Positions 11,967 to 25,104 are shown, counted from the first letter of the stretch. The stretch is DNA of 64,000 nt from Schistocerca nitens (GCF_023898315.1 NC_064616.1:289319205-289383204); one strand, 5' to 3'. Notes: a model not told the origin generated them from the sequence alone. Made by a program: numbers and translations.

Positions 11967-13251
11967 ACAGAAAAAGTGAAGCACCCAGAAGACATGGTCG
12001 GTTGTCAATGTAACTAAGGACACACACACCAATGTAACCTGCTACAGTTGCAATTGTCTGTGACAGGTAGAATGGCTACCATAGTGCATTAATGTTGTTC
12101 GTGTTTAATGTTGTTACCAAGCCTAGTGAAGTATGTGAAGAGTATGAACAGTACCAGATGTTGAGAGATCACTGTGAAGAATAGAGAGATGCCGCATACT
12201 TATGTGAGAAAGTGTTGTCGGCACCTGACAGTTTGAAAGAGGTCCCAATTTGCGTCTCCATTTGGTCAGCTGGTTGAATCATGCAATATCCAGATTTCTG
12301 GGGCATTCATAGTGGTACTGGGCCAATTTTAGACTGCATGGTAATGTCAAGGTCCTAGGCAACCATGTCTGACCACTACAAGGGAAGATAGCCCTACTGT
12401 GCACCAAGTACATCATAAACACTTCACATCTATGCCTGACATCTGCAAACAAGTAATGGATGCCCTGCAAAAGTCTACGTTATCCAGCACCATTGGTTGG
12501 AGACATGCATCAGCCAGACTAGCCAATTAATGTCCCATGCATAGGCCACTGTTGACTCTACAACACAAACAGCAGTGTTTGGAGTGGCACTGGGAATCAT
12601 GAAATACTGATGAATGGTGTCACATTGTGTTTAGCTATGAATCACAGTTCTGAACTATATTGGATGACCTTTGTCAATGAGTATGGCAATGAACTGGAAA
12701 GAGGTGCCATTCCTCCACTGTTTTTCAGAGGCACAGCGGTGTTATTCCTGGCATCATGGTATGGGGAACCACTGGGTGTGCCTTCATGTCATGGCTGGTA
12801 GTGACTGAGGGAACTCTGATGACACAATGGTACATCACTGCCAAGCTGCATTTACATGTGTTATCTCTGATATGATACTATTGTAGTACCATTTTTCAAT
12901 AAGACAATACTTGCCCACACATGGCACGTGTGTCTGTGTGATCTTCAGATGGCAACATCCTCACGTGATCCCGACAGAACATGCTTGGGATGAGCTCAGA
13001 TGTGAACTATGTCCCAATGCCAACATCCAGGAGTAGTTACATCAGTTGTGTACCAGTTCGCCTCGGGATCAGTGCATCCACGCAGGCCATGGGGGGATGC
13101 GATGTTGTGCTGGTAAGTGGGCTCATACTGCCACGTTGTTTGTAAATTTGACTCAATTTTTTAATTGCCGAAATAACATCACATGCCCTCTCAATTCATG
13201 AAGTTTATTTTGTTTACTCGTCTCCTTCTGGGTGCTTCTTTTTTTGTCAGT
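11967..13251 (+). mobile_element. Tc1-like DNA transposon relic with terminal inverted repeats
   Basis: The element is bordered by TA on both sides (11965-11966 and 13252-13253). Its terminal inverted repeats share AGAAGCACCCAGAAG or AGTGAAGCACCCAGAAG near the ends. Inside, a decayed Tc1 transposase can be traced on the plus strand: a block like VFSYESQF near 12630, then GVIPGIMVWG near 12740-12770, and PTEHAWDELRCEL near 12970-13010. Many stops and frameshifts are present. At 1285 bp it is close to full length but is dead. Confidence 0.85.
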
Positions 13252-13724
13252 TATGGTATATTTCCTTTATTGGTATTGGTCCTGTGTGTGCCATCTGCAA
13301 GGATACAGCATGACGGTTGAATGCTACTATCTGCTTTTTGAGCAAAACAACATTGAACTAACAGGCCAATAGTTAAAGAAAGTATTGGGGACAAACTGTG
13401 GAGCTGATGTAGACTTTCAAATCTGAAACGTGATAAGATTCTTTGGAAAAAAAAAAAGAAAAAGTGAAGGCTCACTTTCAAGGTGGAAACATTATGAGAA
13501 AATACATAACACTTATAGCAGAAGAGACTTTAAATCATTTACTTAATGGATGGTAAGTTCTTTAACTCTAAAGGATACCTCACTGCCATAATTTATTACA
13601 ATTGGAAAGTATTTAGCACAGTACTTTCAGCAGGTGGAGCTGAAATGTCAACAGGCACGCTGTCGATTACAGGTATTACTTTCACATTTTCAGGTTACCT
13701 ATTTAAGTGATTCCCAGGCCGTTG
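13252..13724. other. No recognised feature
   Basis: No gene or repeat family recognised. There is a short poly(A) run near 13447-13463. Confidence 0.4.
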
Positions 13725-13925
13725 TGTGGTTGGTTGATTAAGGGAGGGGACCAAACAGCGAGGTCATCAGTCCCATCAGATTAAGGAAGGATGGGGAAGG
13801 AAGTTGGTCTTGGCCTTTCAAAGGAACCATCCCAGCATTTGCCTGGAGCGATTTAGAGAAATCCCCAAAACCTAAATCAAGATGGCCGAACACAGGTTTG
13901 AACCGTCATCCTCCTGAGTGCAGTG
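13725..13925 (-). repeat. tRNA-derived SINE (type 1)
   Basis: On the minus strand the sequence opens with a tRNA-like head whose B box reads GACGGTTCAAACC (near 13892-13904). A conserved body follows: CGCTCCAGGCAAATGCTGGG, GGTTCCTTTGAAAGG and CATCCTTCCTTAATCTGATG. The same body occurs at 48630-48825 and 61990-62195 and in traces at 46970-47105. The A box side is degraded. Confidence 0.8.
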
Positions 13926-14338
13926 TTGTGAGGGAGGATGTTAGAACTGACTTGTTAGATCTCCAGCAAATGAACAGTGAATGTCCAGTTAGCAGCACTA
14001 AACAGAAATCAATGTTACGTAAAACTGTCCCACAGTCACCCATTCACATGGACTGTTGCTATGGAAATGAAGTGATCTTAACATGTTTAATTACTTTTAA
14101 AACTAGTAATTAAATTGTATATCTCTGAAATTAGGACTGACAATAAAGAATTTCAAGCCTAAGGTGATCATTACCAACTCCACAAACGATTACGTCATAC
14201 TTCGGTAAAATGACATAATGTATGAAAGATGTTAGAAAAACTGAATGTGTTAATTGTTTATCTTCCTGCATTTAAGGCACCGTGCTTTCCAGAGTATTCC
14301 TCTCACCTCATAAATCATCATCCCTAAAGTTTATTTAG
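13926..14338. other. No recognised feature
   Basis: An open frame at 13898-14113 starts inside the SINE and has no recognisable protein features. Nothing else is seen. Confidence 0.4.
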
Positions 14339-15050
14339 TTATTTAAATTTTTTGGGAAGGTTCAAGTAACTACCTTCAGCTTTTCTTGATTCTATTATTT
14401 GAAAATGGTGGCCTTTAAACACAATTTTTGAATTGTAGTATACAAAGAAGATTGCTGGGATTATGTCAACAGAATACAGTGAGCAACACACATCAAAGCA
14501 ATGTGTTATCTTGTATATGCACATCAGGTGAGATGCTTGAACTGGTATATTGTCACGACGCCACACCAAAGATTGGTTTTCCTGGATTTCAGGCCTCTTT
14601 CTATACCTAACATTTTGCAGATGGGTTACACTTACATTCAGTTGTTTGTTTACTGTGTGGACATTGTGTATGAATCTATGATGCATAAAATCCTTAGAAT
14701 TAAAGAAAACAGTGATCAGCACTTAGGTCTACGATCAACTCACATGTGATAAAGCTTTTTCCAAAACCACTCGGACTGCTTCTTCATCGCCACTACACAG
14801 TCACAGACCCATGTCTCATTTACCTTCACAACATGCTACAGGAAATTTTCAGTGCCCATTTCATTTTCAAGCATTTCCACATAGATGATGTGATGCTCTT
14901 TCTGTTCATCCATTAGAAGTCTAACTTGTTGGCAACCTCAAAACTTCCTGATGCCTACTGCAAATCCCAATAACAACACCTGCATAGTCAGCACACTCCT
15001 TGAAGCAATACTTATGATCCATACCAGTCACTGACAGCAGTTTGTATTGC
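14339..15050 (-). mobile_element. mariner-type transposon relic
   Basis: On the minus strand, a decayed mariner transposase can be followed. The LMDEQKEHHIIYVEMLE region lies near 14880-14930. It is followed by a block matching the family's GDETWVY, here VNETWVC, near 14810, so the first catalytic Asp appears as Asn. Next come MLITVFF near 14700-14722, VNKQLN, RKRPEI and RRDNIPVQ (family HDNAPAH). The last block, where SPDLAPCDFF is expected, reads SVDIIPAIFF, so the third Asp is also lost. Terminal repeats were not found. Confidence 0.8.
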
Positions 15051-15212
15051 ACAGGAGGTTCCCCAAGAAACATACCATATGTTCCCTTCAATCAGCCTCT
15101 ACCTCAGTATAGCTGCCTTCCTGGTCACTGGTCCCTTCTATATTCCTGCATAGTGTACACATGTACAAACATTTGATAGGTGAAACTGCCACCTAGATAC
15201 TCTCAGATAACC

Positions 15213-15790
15213 GTAATAGGCAAAAAATTAGTCACCCTGACGAGACGTCACACGAATACTGTGGGGCATCACCCTTAGCTTCAACAATAGCCCCAATTTA
15301 GCCAGATCCATCAGAATCCACTCACTGATTATTAGATCTTATGAAGCTACCAAATGGCATTTCACGTGCTGCTCTGAACAGTCCTAATCATTTTCTATGG
15401 GATTAAGATCAGGTGATTTAGTGGGCCAGTCAAGGTATGATAGACTGCCCGAGTGTTTCTAAAATCAGAAATATATGCTTGCAGCCCTTTGCGCATGATT
15501 GTTGTGATCTGGGAAGAAGGGAACATCCAAAGCATATTCATCTTCAAGATGCAGAAAGAAGGGAAACACTTGGTCAGCGAGAGTGTTGAAGTAAACATCC
15601 TAGTTTGTGTTCACAGTAATCTAAATGACTTAGGCCAAAGTCATGGTACAAAAAAGTCCCCAAAACATTACCTCTGGCCTGACTACATCCATCACATTGC
15701 AGATTAAGTACCTCACTAGGCGAATAATCACGCCACACTACATGCTTCCAGTTCACTAATCACTTTGATAGTTGTGGGAGCAGCACACTG
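15213..15790 (-). mobile_element. Tc1-like transposon relic
   Basis: The minus strand carries DWPTKSPDLNPIEN near 15390-15440, the hallmark C-terminal catalytic block of Tc1 transposases. Upstream lies a region resembling MVWGCF and the following strand (near 15640-15680). Stops and frameshifts interrupt it. The matching terminal repeats were not found, so borders are approximate. Confidence 0.7.
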
Positions 15791-17015
15791 ATATGTCATA
15801 TTTGTCTACTTTTTAATTACATTTATGCAAAAGCTTTTCCACACATTGTAGGCCATAGTGTGTTTTTTCTTAGGCTTAAGACAAATTATCTAGTTCATTA
15901 ATTTCAACTCTTGGGTTTTTTTGTGCCATGAAATGCTGGACCTCTTCAACAATGACTCCTCCCTGTGCAGTTAATGTATGCTTGGAGAATCAGTGTGGCA
16001 TACCACATGGATGCGAGGCTGAGACAATTCCCATAAGTAGCTTGCTGTCTGCTGGTCAGTATGGGGTGCGCAACATTTCTGACAAAGCGTATTTTTGGGG
16101 CTAGAAGGAATAGCTACACCTGAAGTTAAATGGAAATAAAGTATTCTGGCAGAAATGTTGAGTTTAATGTCAATATGTCTAATATAACATTGATACTCTT
16201 CATTGCATTTAGTACATCAGGGATTCCTCCATCTGCCCATAACTTCTGTAAATCCAGATATGAAATATAAACGGTCTATGTGAGTCACAACTCTAGAATA
16301 TTCTGACCAATCTTTAATGACAGTGAAGATTTTCTGACAAAGGACGTGATCTGTTAGTTTTTAAACAATCTGTTCAGGGAGTCTGTGATAGGTTGGTCAT
16401 TATTGATGCTTCACAGTACACCAAAACAATTGGGAATTTTTATTATTAGGACTCAAGTGGTATTAATATAGATAGAACTGGTATATGCCCCAGAGATTGT
16501 CTGCTATCATCTATTTTGCATCAATGGGCAACACCACTTTGCATAAACAGATTTTCTTAAGAACATATCATTCATTACAAAAGTTTGTACCGGCCTCTTG
16601 ATCTGGGCAGCAGTGTCAAAATTTCACGCTTTTCAGCATACAGTGTTCCACAATCAAGCTGTGGGGCATGTGCTGGCAGACACATATCACTCAATGTTGC
16701 TTCTGAATGGTTACCAGCCATCTTTCTTCATACTACCACTTTTATGTTGACCAGCTATAGACCATTTTATTTCATCAATTGTTTGTTTCTTTGAACTTTA
16801 ATTTGCACACAGTACTCTTTTATTCTTTTTTGTGTGCCTTCTTCCTTCCTTCCTTTCTTTCTCCGATTCACATCTTGCCCATTTTAAACTTTAGCTTTTC
16901 TGGGAAATGTTTGTGTGTTCCAAGTTTCTTCTCAATTACATCAAAATCCTGGATGTCTTCATTTACGATATCCACCTCATGAAGATCCCATGCAATCTCA
17001 GTCGCTCCCCCTCCC
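15791..17015. other. No recognised feature
   Basis: No gene recognised. Some of it may still belong to the Tc1 relic at 15213-15790, but no clear family motif continues. The stretch 16840-16870 is TTCC-rich. Confidence 0.35.
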
Positions 17016-17087
17016 TGCGCGCGCGCGCACGCACACGTGCATGCACACGCGCGCACACACACACACGCGCGCGCACGCACACGCGCA

Positions 17088-17134
<47 letters not shown>
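17016..17134. repeat. (GC)n/(CA)n compound microsatellite
   Basis: Alternating GC and CACG units pass into about 40 bases of pure CA. Such alternating purine-pyrimidine sequence is prone to Z-DNA. Open frames across it on both strands are repeat artefacts. Confidence 0.95.
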
Positions 17135-17136
<2 letters not shown>

Positions 17137-17398
17137 CTTTTCAACCTGGAAACATCTATTTGCTCATCAGTTGGAACTTCCTTGTGTGACAAAATGCTGA
17201 CATTCTTCTTTATTTTGAAAATATTTAATGCACAACCATTAATACACTAAAAGTGAAATCAGTCATATGATGATTTATATAAAATTCAGCATTTTGTTTT
17301 TAATTCGCTTAATATCATTATATTGTGCCCACTGAGGTTATTACGCTATTGAAAGTAACAAAATATAGAACAAATGTTTTTACATGATGTATGTGGCA

Positions 17399-17429
17399 GG
17401 GGGGGGGGGAGGGGGGGCAGGGGGGGGGT
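17399..17429. repeat. G-rich tract
   Basis: Three long G runs are separated by single A, CA or similar interruptions. The pattern could form a G-quadruplex. Confidence 0.9.
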
Positions 17430-17479
17430 GTTGAAAACAGGAGTACCAATGGGGAAAGCAGATTTGTATCTAAACATTT

Positions 17480-17665
17480 ATCACCGTCTCATCCTCAGCA
17501 GATAGCCATAGCTGGATGCGGATATGGAGGGGCATGTGGTCAGCACACCATTCTACTGGCTGTTGTCAGCTTTTGTGGCCAGAGCTGCTACTTCTAAATC
17601 AAGCAGCTCCTCGATTGGCCTTACAAGGGCTGAGAGCACCTCACTTGCCAACAGCAACAGCTGGT
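17480..17665 (-). repeat. 5S-derived SINE, body fragment
   Basis: This matches the body of the full SINE at 60806-61138. Shared landmarks are GGGCATGTGGTCAGCACA, CAGAGCTGCTA.TTCT and ACAAGGG.TGAG.GCACCT, at about 80% identity by eye. The 5S-like head is absent. It lies on the minus strand, just downstream of the FRG1 3' end. Confidence 0.75.
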
Positions 17666-17983
17666 TGTAGGCAATTATAGCTAAAGAATATCATTATTAA
17701 CCTACAAAACAGTAAACAACTTTGAAGTTGCTCAGCTAGCTGTAATTATTAGGAATCATGAGTGTACTAGGACAAACAGCATCACCAGAGCATCAAATTT
17801 CTTTATGCTACAGATGATTTGTTGAAATTTTATTTATTCACAATGAAAGGCATAAAAGAAAAGTGTAAGTGATCCAAAATACATTTATATGAGATACACC
17901 TGCATGGAAATTTATCAGTTATTATTTGGAATTCTTACATGTGGTCAGTAGCTTCAGAAGACAATAAATGAATGTGGCTATGT

Positions 17984-17989
17984 TTTATT
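17984..17989 (-). promoter_or_regulatory. FRG1: Candidate distal polyadenylation signal AATAAA
   Basis: AATAAA on the minus strand, 300 bases after the FRG1 stop. It would give a 3' UTR of about 320 bases. Confidence 0.45.
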
Positions 17990-18258
17990 TTACTTTTACT
18001 ATTTTTGTAGAGATCTTTTACAAAATTCATCACATAATGAAAAATGTACAAGTGAAATATTATATAATGTGACTGTGAAAATAATCTACTGACATTTACA
18101 CATACAATTTCCACTAAATATAGAGAACTGTTAACACATATCAGAAATAAAACTAATGAACAATGGATATTTTCAGGAATCAGCTGGAAAACCAGTCGTA
18201 GATCGTCAGTACGGCACACACAGATAGCATCACTCAACAGTTTTATCAATGAAACAGA

Positions 18259-18264
18259 TTTATT
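18259..18264 (-). promoter_or_regulatory. FRG1: Candidate polyadenylation signal AATAAA
   Basis: AATAAA on the minus strand about 25 bases after the FRG1 stop. It is very close to the stop; the second AATAAA at 17984-17989 is an equally good or better candidate for a normal-length 3' UTR. Confidence 0.4.
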
Positions 18265-18288
18265 AGCAATCTGCATACTACATCCCAA

Positions 18289-18436
18289 TCATTTACAATA
18301 TCGATCTGACTTCATCTTTGCTCGGCGGTCAAGCAGCACTCCATGAAGGGTTCCTTCTTTTCTGGCTTTTTTTACTTCCTTATAATCACCTGGATTTAGG
18401 CGCAGTTTTTTATCTTGAAACTTCTGAAATTTTTTC
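18289..18436 (-). CDS. FRG1: FRG1 last coding exon
   Basis: It completes the split Val codon, then encodes [40 protein letters not shown] and MKSDRYCK, with a TGA stop at 18289-18291. The basic C-terminal tail is typical of FRG1 and resembles a nuclear localisation signal. The acceptor is preceded by a good pyrimidine tract (CTCTCTCTTTTGGTACACAG). The upstream intron is about 25.5 kb and is packed with nested transposons. Confidence 0.95.
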
Positions 18437-21400
18437 CTGTGTACCAAAAGAGAGAGAAATTCAAGCATAAGCATAACTGAACTTCTATAAATGTATATAG
18501 TTCATTAGCATATATGTTGTTACTGAGAGTTATCTTTTAATGACAAACCTAAATGTATGACAGCTAAAATGTACTTTGCTGTTTTTTATATGATTATTTA
18601 CTATAATGTAAAAGTAGAATGAATTTTTAAATTTCATTCCTGCATGCCCTGGTCACCTATCCCAACATCAGCTAGCTCCTGTTCTCCACCTCCCTCTTGA
18701 CCCCTTCCTGTTCTCACTACATTTCACTACCTGCTCTGCAAAAGCCTCTTATTCCTCCTCCATTATTTTCCTACTCTTCCCCAGATCAGCTTCTGTAACT
18801 CTCTCTCTCTCTCACCTCAATGTCAGTCCCTCGTCTGTACTATTTTCCCCAGTGTTCATGGTGTTCCCAAACCATCTCCCCTCCTGTCCCCCATTCCCCA
18901 TTCCCCCCTCCAACCCCCACCCACATATCCCTACCAACCATCTCTGTCAAAATAACTATTTGGCCTAAATGGGCTGCAACATTAAGAGCATATTTGTGTG
19001 GTTTTTATAAGTAGGTCTGCAGCTCACAAGGGAAGTGCATGACCACAAATGCTCAAAACCACACATGAAAACATGGCTAGAATATAAATTTCTCATCCCA
19101 AAAACAGCAGTATGAGTCAGTCACATGTAGAACTGTGCAGTTTAATATGAGAGATATTTGAATGATCACCTGTTCAAGGATTAAGAGAGGAATTTTGGTA
19201 ATAGGAAAAACAAACTACTGATATAACAGGATCAATAAAAAAAATCAATGTTGTGGCTCCCTGCTATATTTTCCTTTGCTTAAAAATAATTATGCTGTTT
19301 GAACAACTAACATTTTTTACTAACCTGATAGTGTTACACAGCTGTTCAGTCTTCAAAGTGGAATTTCAATGAAGTAGTCAAAGTAAAATTGCAGAGAACA
19401 ATATGTACACCTGACTAAAGCGATTTCTTTGTATTCAATACCCCACTTCTGCATTCAAGCAGTTCAATTGCAAACATTACACTAATTACATTTTCAAAAA
19501 TGATGTCAGTGATACATCAATTTCATAATCTGTCTTTTGTCAAGCATACTGTAACAAAGACTTTTACTTCAGTGCAGAAAGTTGATGTGTCTTATGGTCA
19601 AATGATGACTGTGTAGCTTTATTTGTGGCTTTTGCACTGTAGTCTTAAATAAACACCTCTTCTCATCTAGCATTTTTATTGCCTACAGAAGTATATATCA
19701 AGATGTTGGTAGTATTTTGTTGTCTATGTTGGCAATATTTTGCATGCAAAATCCTTGTTCAAAAAAATGTCATCCAATAGAATATAATGTTTGTGGCTTG
19801 ACCGGGAATCACACATTAATAGGCTCTTCAGATGGCAGTAGCAGACAACACCCACATTTTGTACGCGAATGGCTCATACCACTGTTTCTTGGATGAGTGA
19901 TTTACATTTTGAGCACATTTTTGTGCAGTGCTGAGGTCATGAACTTCCCTTATCAGAATGACTTCCTATTTATTCTGAGATATGTGATGATAGTCAATCC
20001 TGAATTTTCTGACTATCTTTGACAGATATGGTTAATATCATTATGATGGTGACAAAAAAAGAAAATACTGCCCCAGTAATGAGTTCAAGTTCTTAATGAA
20101 CCACTAGTGAAACAACAGCCTCAGGAAGTTTATCAGTGTGAAGAGAATCTCCAATATATGGATCATTTTCTAATATACTGATAGAGTTTATATTGGTGTC
20201 TCAAAGCAATGGAACTATCAGAAAATACAGTTCTTTGATACTTAGCAGTCTTATTAATTCTATATAGAAATACAGCAAAATAACTGTAAAGATTCGCTGA
20301 GTTTTCCCAACAAGGTTAACTGACACATGCTGAGTACTTGAAAGCAAAATGAAAGTGTTTTTATACAACTGCACAGGAAAAAATAATCAAACTACACATG
20401 CATAAACCACCACTCTCTTTCACATGCTCACCTAGTAGTAAGCAACCTCACAAAACTAAAATTTAACATTATTGTATTGTTTAGTTCACAATTGCAGAGT
20501 TAATTTAAAGGGTAAACTTACAGACCAGAAAATTGTTGGTAACTGACAATTTACAAACATGATATAAGCCACCCACACTGGAAACAAACTACAAATTTCT
20601 TGCATAACAATTTAGTAAATCAGACATTACAATGACTTTTAAAACTCTTATGAACTTAAGACTCCTGCTTATCTAAAATAAAGGATGAATTACTCAGTAT
20701 CTAGTTGCCTTATTGTCATATTATTTACTGCATCTACTTCAAATGTGGTGTATCAAACATGGTGCACCACAAGCATGGAACAGGTGTAGGTACCCTCAGT
20801 GGAGGGTAGATCATAAGATATTAGTAATTGTATTTCAATAAAACTCATTATTAATGAACCCATTTATAAGGAATTCACACATTTAACAAATATTTCTACT
20901 GATCTCACTGTAACTGTCAAAAGAGTGATAATGAAACTCACTTTTACTTAACAATATTTTCATAAAAAAAAGTTCTCTTTTAATGAATAATTATGAAACA
21001 CTATGCAAATTAAAACCCATTTGTGATTAAGTCCACAACAAAGCCAGGACTTCCCTTTCCTTTCGCAACAGGTTGTGTTCTACTGCTAATATAGTAAATG
21101 GCGGTAGGTAGGTTTTTCTTTTTGTGGAGGAGGGGGGGGGGGGGCAAAAGAGTTGTAGCAAATTCACTGATAAATGATAAATTGTTGATCTTTAGTTCAG
21201 ACATAACAGCTGCATTATCATCATCATCAGGATATAGAGGCTAGCTGACTCATGGGCTTGACTTTGAGCTCAAAATATGTCCCAACCTTAATGGACCAAA
21301 GGTGTCAAAATAAGCTTCAAAAAATGCTAACTTCTTCTTCGTGTGCGAAAACTTCTAAATATAGGATGGCAGGTCAATGACAAGATGACAAAAATATAAA

Positions 21401-22364
21401 AAATGTATGGAATCAGCAACATCTGACTAAACTTGCATGTCACTGTTTGATGTAAGACACCTGAACTAATGTCACAAATGCCTTGAAACAGCTGTTTGAG
21501 CTTGTAATTGTACAAACAATGGTTTAATTTCTAACATCAAAAGATTTTATACTGGCAGTGAAAATTTTTCTTCTGGGTTACACCTTTCACCAGCACCTAT
21601 TTCAGCTTGTTCCTTTATATGAACATCACACAGCTTAATTACATCCATCTGAGGTGTAAAAAAACACAAGGAAAAAAAATCCCAAAAGGTTTCTTGAGCT
21701 ACATCATCTGTGATGACTTTCTACTTTTCTCAAATGACATGGGACCAAAGATAATGTTTGAAAGAAATTAAACATAGGCATTCAGAGTATTATGAAACCT
21801 GTTGCATAGCCGTAAAATGTTCATTTTTATTGCCATCATTCTCCCAAGGAATGACATTCACCTATCCACAACAGTAATTTCATATTTTGATTTCACAGAA
21901 TTAATTATGTCCAAGCCCTGGGATGGAGGAGATTTGTTCAGTTATCATGAAAAAGACAAAATTTGTGTTCCTAAGAAAAGAGGCTGCCTTGAGACATGAA
22001 AGGCATCTTTCAGTAATAAAAACAATATTTCTTCCTATGCATCAATCTTGGCATTTAAACTGCTAAATAATCTCATCAAAAATTTCTTCAGTCATTGATG
22101 CCTTTGGCAGTATTTCTAGGTTTTAAAATCTCCAATTATTAATGGTATCAACTTTTCATTACAGTCATATCAACACAGAGCAGCACTGTCCATTTTCCTT
22201 ACTCTGTATTTGGTTCTTTCACATACTTTGGTTTCATGTGCACTTTCATCTAGCCAATACCAGGTTATGATTTTTATGGTACTTCCCCGATTTCATGGTG
22301 AACCAACCATACTCTTATATAAGCTATTATTATGACGAAGTTGCCACTCCCAAACACATTTTAA
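18437..22364. other. FRG1 intron 4, 3' part: no recognised element
   Basis: AT-rich intron sequence. A pyrimidine-rich patch (CTCC-type) lies at 18650-18940, with a short CT repeat near 18799-18813, and a G run lies at 21132-21144. I recognise no coding sequence or transposon family here. Confidence 0.45.
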
Positions 22365-23734
22365 CAGGGTGTATACGCCAACAAGGAAAAAGAATGTTCC
22401 CGGATCATTCCCAGAATTCACTGTTAAAAATATAGTTTTTCACAGGTGAAAATACAATTTCTCTGCATTAAGTAACACCATACTTTCCTTCAGAACTGTA
22501 ATCCCCTGAATCATAAATGTTTTATACACAGGCATAGAATTTCCTGGTACTTTACAAAATATAACCCAGCAACAAAATAAAGCATTTTGGAAAGATCTTT
22601 GACGCACCGCAACATGTAAGCTGCATTTAACAGAAGGCAGGTATGTAAAATTCTCTAAAGCTTTTCAGTGCAGTTTTCGGGGAGCCAACTTTTTTGGAGT
22701 ACCATCACTGCATTATCTCATGTTTGCTTCTTTATTATGGCATTAATGCCTTAAGTGCCAGAAGATGAAAACGTGCACTTTAAACTCAGCGAACAGTTAA
22801 CACTACTAATAGTGTGGAATGAAACACTTTGTTTCAAATAAACTGAGCGTCTCTGCAGAAAAGATTAATAAACTCCAAATTTCTTTAGCAAACTGACAAA
22901 AATAACTTCATTGTTCTACTAAGTGATTAATGCTTGCTTGCCAGTAACACGGAAATAAAATAAAATCAGAAAACTGAAAGTAATTAGACATTTTAGTCTT
23001 CCATGATTATGTGAATGTATTTTAGTTCATTTGATAGCTTACAGCCACATAAATCTGTTTTGTTTTCATTTGACGTGAGAGCTGTAAACAAAAGAGAACA
23101 GCAAAATCACAAAATGTAAACACAGGTCACGTGAAGATTACTCCCCACTACAGCTCTGCACATGCGCGAATCTGGGAGCTTGGACATGCCAGAAAAACTT
23201 TTCCAGGTAGCATTTAGCTGCTTGCAGCTATTGCTTATACATCTAACAGCTACACTTCAAGTAGCCAGAGGCAGGACAAGGTGCTGGTCATACATGGTTT
23301 CAGCTGTGTGCATGCACTTGAGTCCATCGGCAACTGCTACAATGAACCTAATTTAAAAAGATGTGATCCCACGCTCATCGAAAGCAGTTTGTTGTTACGA
23401 AGTACTGAACAGCCTTAGTCCTAAAGCTTTTGACACATTTCGCTGCTGGCATATGCTTATGTGCACACTGTGTTTTGTTGTTGTAAATGACACATTTTCT
23501 TTACAACTTAAGTCTTAAATCAGTATTTCTCTCTAGCTCATGTTTTATTGTTGCACTATTATTATGCAGTAGAGGGCTAAAGTAAAAGTCTTTGTTATGA
23601 TATCAGTTGTTACCAATCAAAATTACAAAAATTTAACTGAAAACAATGAAAAATTCCCGAATTTTTCCCAGTTTTCTGCTGGATGAAAAAATTCCCAGTT
23701 TTTTTCCTGGAGTTCCTGGGGCATATGCATCCTG
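22365..23734. mobile_element. Non-coding element with short inverted ends and TTTAA flanks
   Basis: The ends are inverted copies: CAGGGTGTATACGCC at 22365 and, on the minus strand from 23734, CAGGATGCATATGCC. Both sides are flanked by TTTAA (22360-22364 and 23735-23739). Subterminal sequence on both sides is rich in short AAAAA/TTCCC motifs, also inverted. No transposase is encoded. The TTAA core of the duplication fits a piggyBac-type non-autonomous element; other superfamilies cannot be excluded. Confidence 0.7.
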
Positions 23735-23739
23735 TTTAA

Positions 23740-24705
23740 AGCTACTGACAGCTCACCCCCCCCCCCCCACCCCACCCAGGGGATGAATCTGTATACCTGT
23801 TCCTGACACATATAGTGCAATTGCATGTTCAAACATAACAGCATTTTTCAAAGTGTTTGCACACTGTATATCAGAGGCAAGAAGTGGGAACCAGCCTTGC
23901 ATTTTCCTTGGTGGATGTGGAAAACTGCATCCAGGTCGGCCAGTGCAACAGCCCCCGTTTTTAATCTACGAAGCAGATTTGGTATGGGGCCTGCGCAACT
24001 CGCAGAAATGTGTGCTTTACGTGGGCAGAGTATGTTACTGAGGAGAGAAAATTGAAAAAAAGATGCCAGTATCACCCAAGTTGAAAATGTTTGCCTTATA
24101 TCCTCGAATCAGATGCATCAAAATATTGTTCTTCAGTATTCTTCAGCCTCAGTTCCCTCACCTGAATTTATCACTTCTTTTTTAACATGCCAAAACCAGG
24201 TGTTTGACGTCTATGTCGAATCACAATTTTCAGTGCCACTTCTCACGCTTTCTCTCGCAATACATTTTTGCATATAACAATGTCCTCACTTCTCATTCCA
24301 TGAGGCCATATTAGGAAGAAGGTTCTAAATCTTTGAATGATGACATACACATTTTTGTTTCATTTTCAATACAGAATGAACTTTAGCTTCAACATTTGGA
24401 AAAGCCTAATTATTTTACAATGTACCACACAAAGAGGATCCTTTGATGGCGAGTTTAACATTATTATTGTCTTTGACACTGTCGATAATTTTGAGTTACA
24501 GTTGAACAGGAAGTTTTATGCATTTCTGCTCATAACTACACCAAACTGTCATGGATGCAAATTCTATATTAAAAAAACTAAGAAGTGATGAAGGTTCCTC
24601 CTTAATATCAAAATACTTGCTCCTAATATGATAATGGAAAGTCCTGGGTGGAAAATAAACAATGAAAGCTGTAAAGCTAACAAATCCCTGCATGCTCTTT
24701 TTTGC

Positions 24706-24740
<35 letters not shown>

Positions 24741-25104
24741 TACTAGTTAGCTACAATGGAGTATACATTGTTCTAAAGATTATTAACATTTTCAGTCTTG
24801 TTTAATCAACCACTCAACTCCACCTTCCATTGAAGATTTGCTGCTGTAACACATTTTTGGTCAACTATTTGAGTGGAGCAAAAACGAGACTCCGTACACA
24901 CTACATGATGAATTTTTGTCTGACTTTTCACAATTAAATGAAGAGCTGGAAATGGACTAATGGAGTACGAAATTGTCTAGCATGAGGTCTTGACTAGAAG
25001 AAGAAACAATGGTTAATTGTTTGAAAGTAGTCATGATAATTAAGAAAAACTTAGTGATTTAAGGGAAAGTTTAACTATTACACAAACAACTGCTGCCTGC
25101 TAGC
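23740..25104. other. FRG1 intron 4: no recognised element
   Basis: A C run at 23756-23768 and a (GT)n tract at 24706-24734. Short open frames on both strands show no recognised features. Confidence 0.4.
24706..24734. repeat. (GT)n microsatellite
   Basis: About 14 GT units. Confidence 0.95.

Larger units (their letters stand above)
17935..18288 (-). other. FRG1: Probable FRG1 3' untranslated region
   Basis: This AT-rich stretch directly follows the FRG1 stop codon on the minus strand. A 117-codon open frame fills it but starts right after the stop and has no recognisable protein features, so I treat it as UTR. Candidate AATAAA signals on the minus strand are at 18259-18264 and 17984-17989. 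Which one is used cannot be told from sequence alone. Confidence 0.6.

Noticed and set aside
16868-17250. Frames with alternating Cys-Val or His-Thr
   Set aside because: They are produced by the (CA)n/(GC)n microsatellite.
17935-18288. A 117-codon frame on the minus strand starting right after the FRG1 stop
   Set aside because: Composition is typical of AT-rich non-coding sequence and there is no recognisable feature; it is better explained as 3' UTR.
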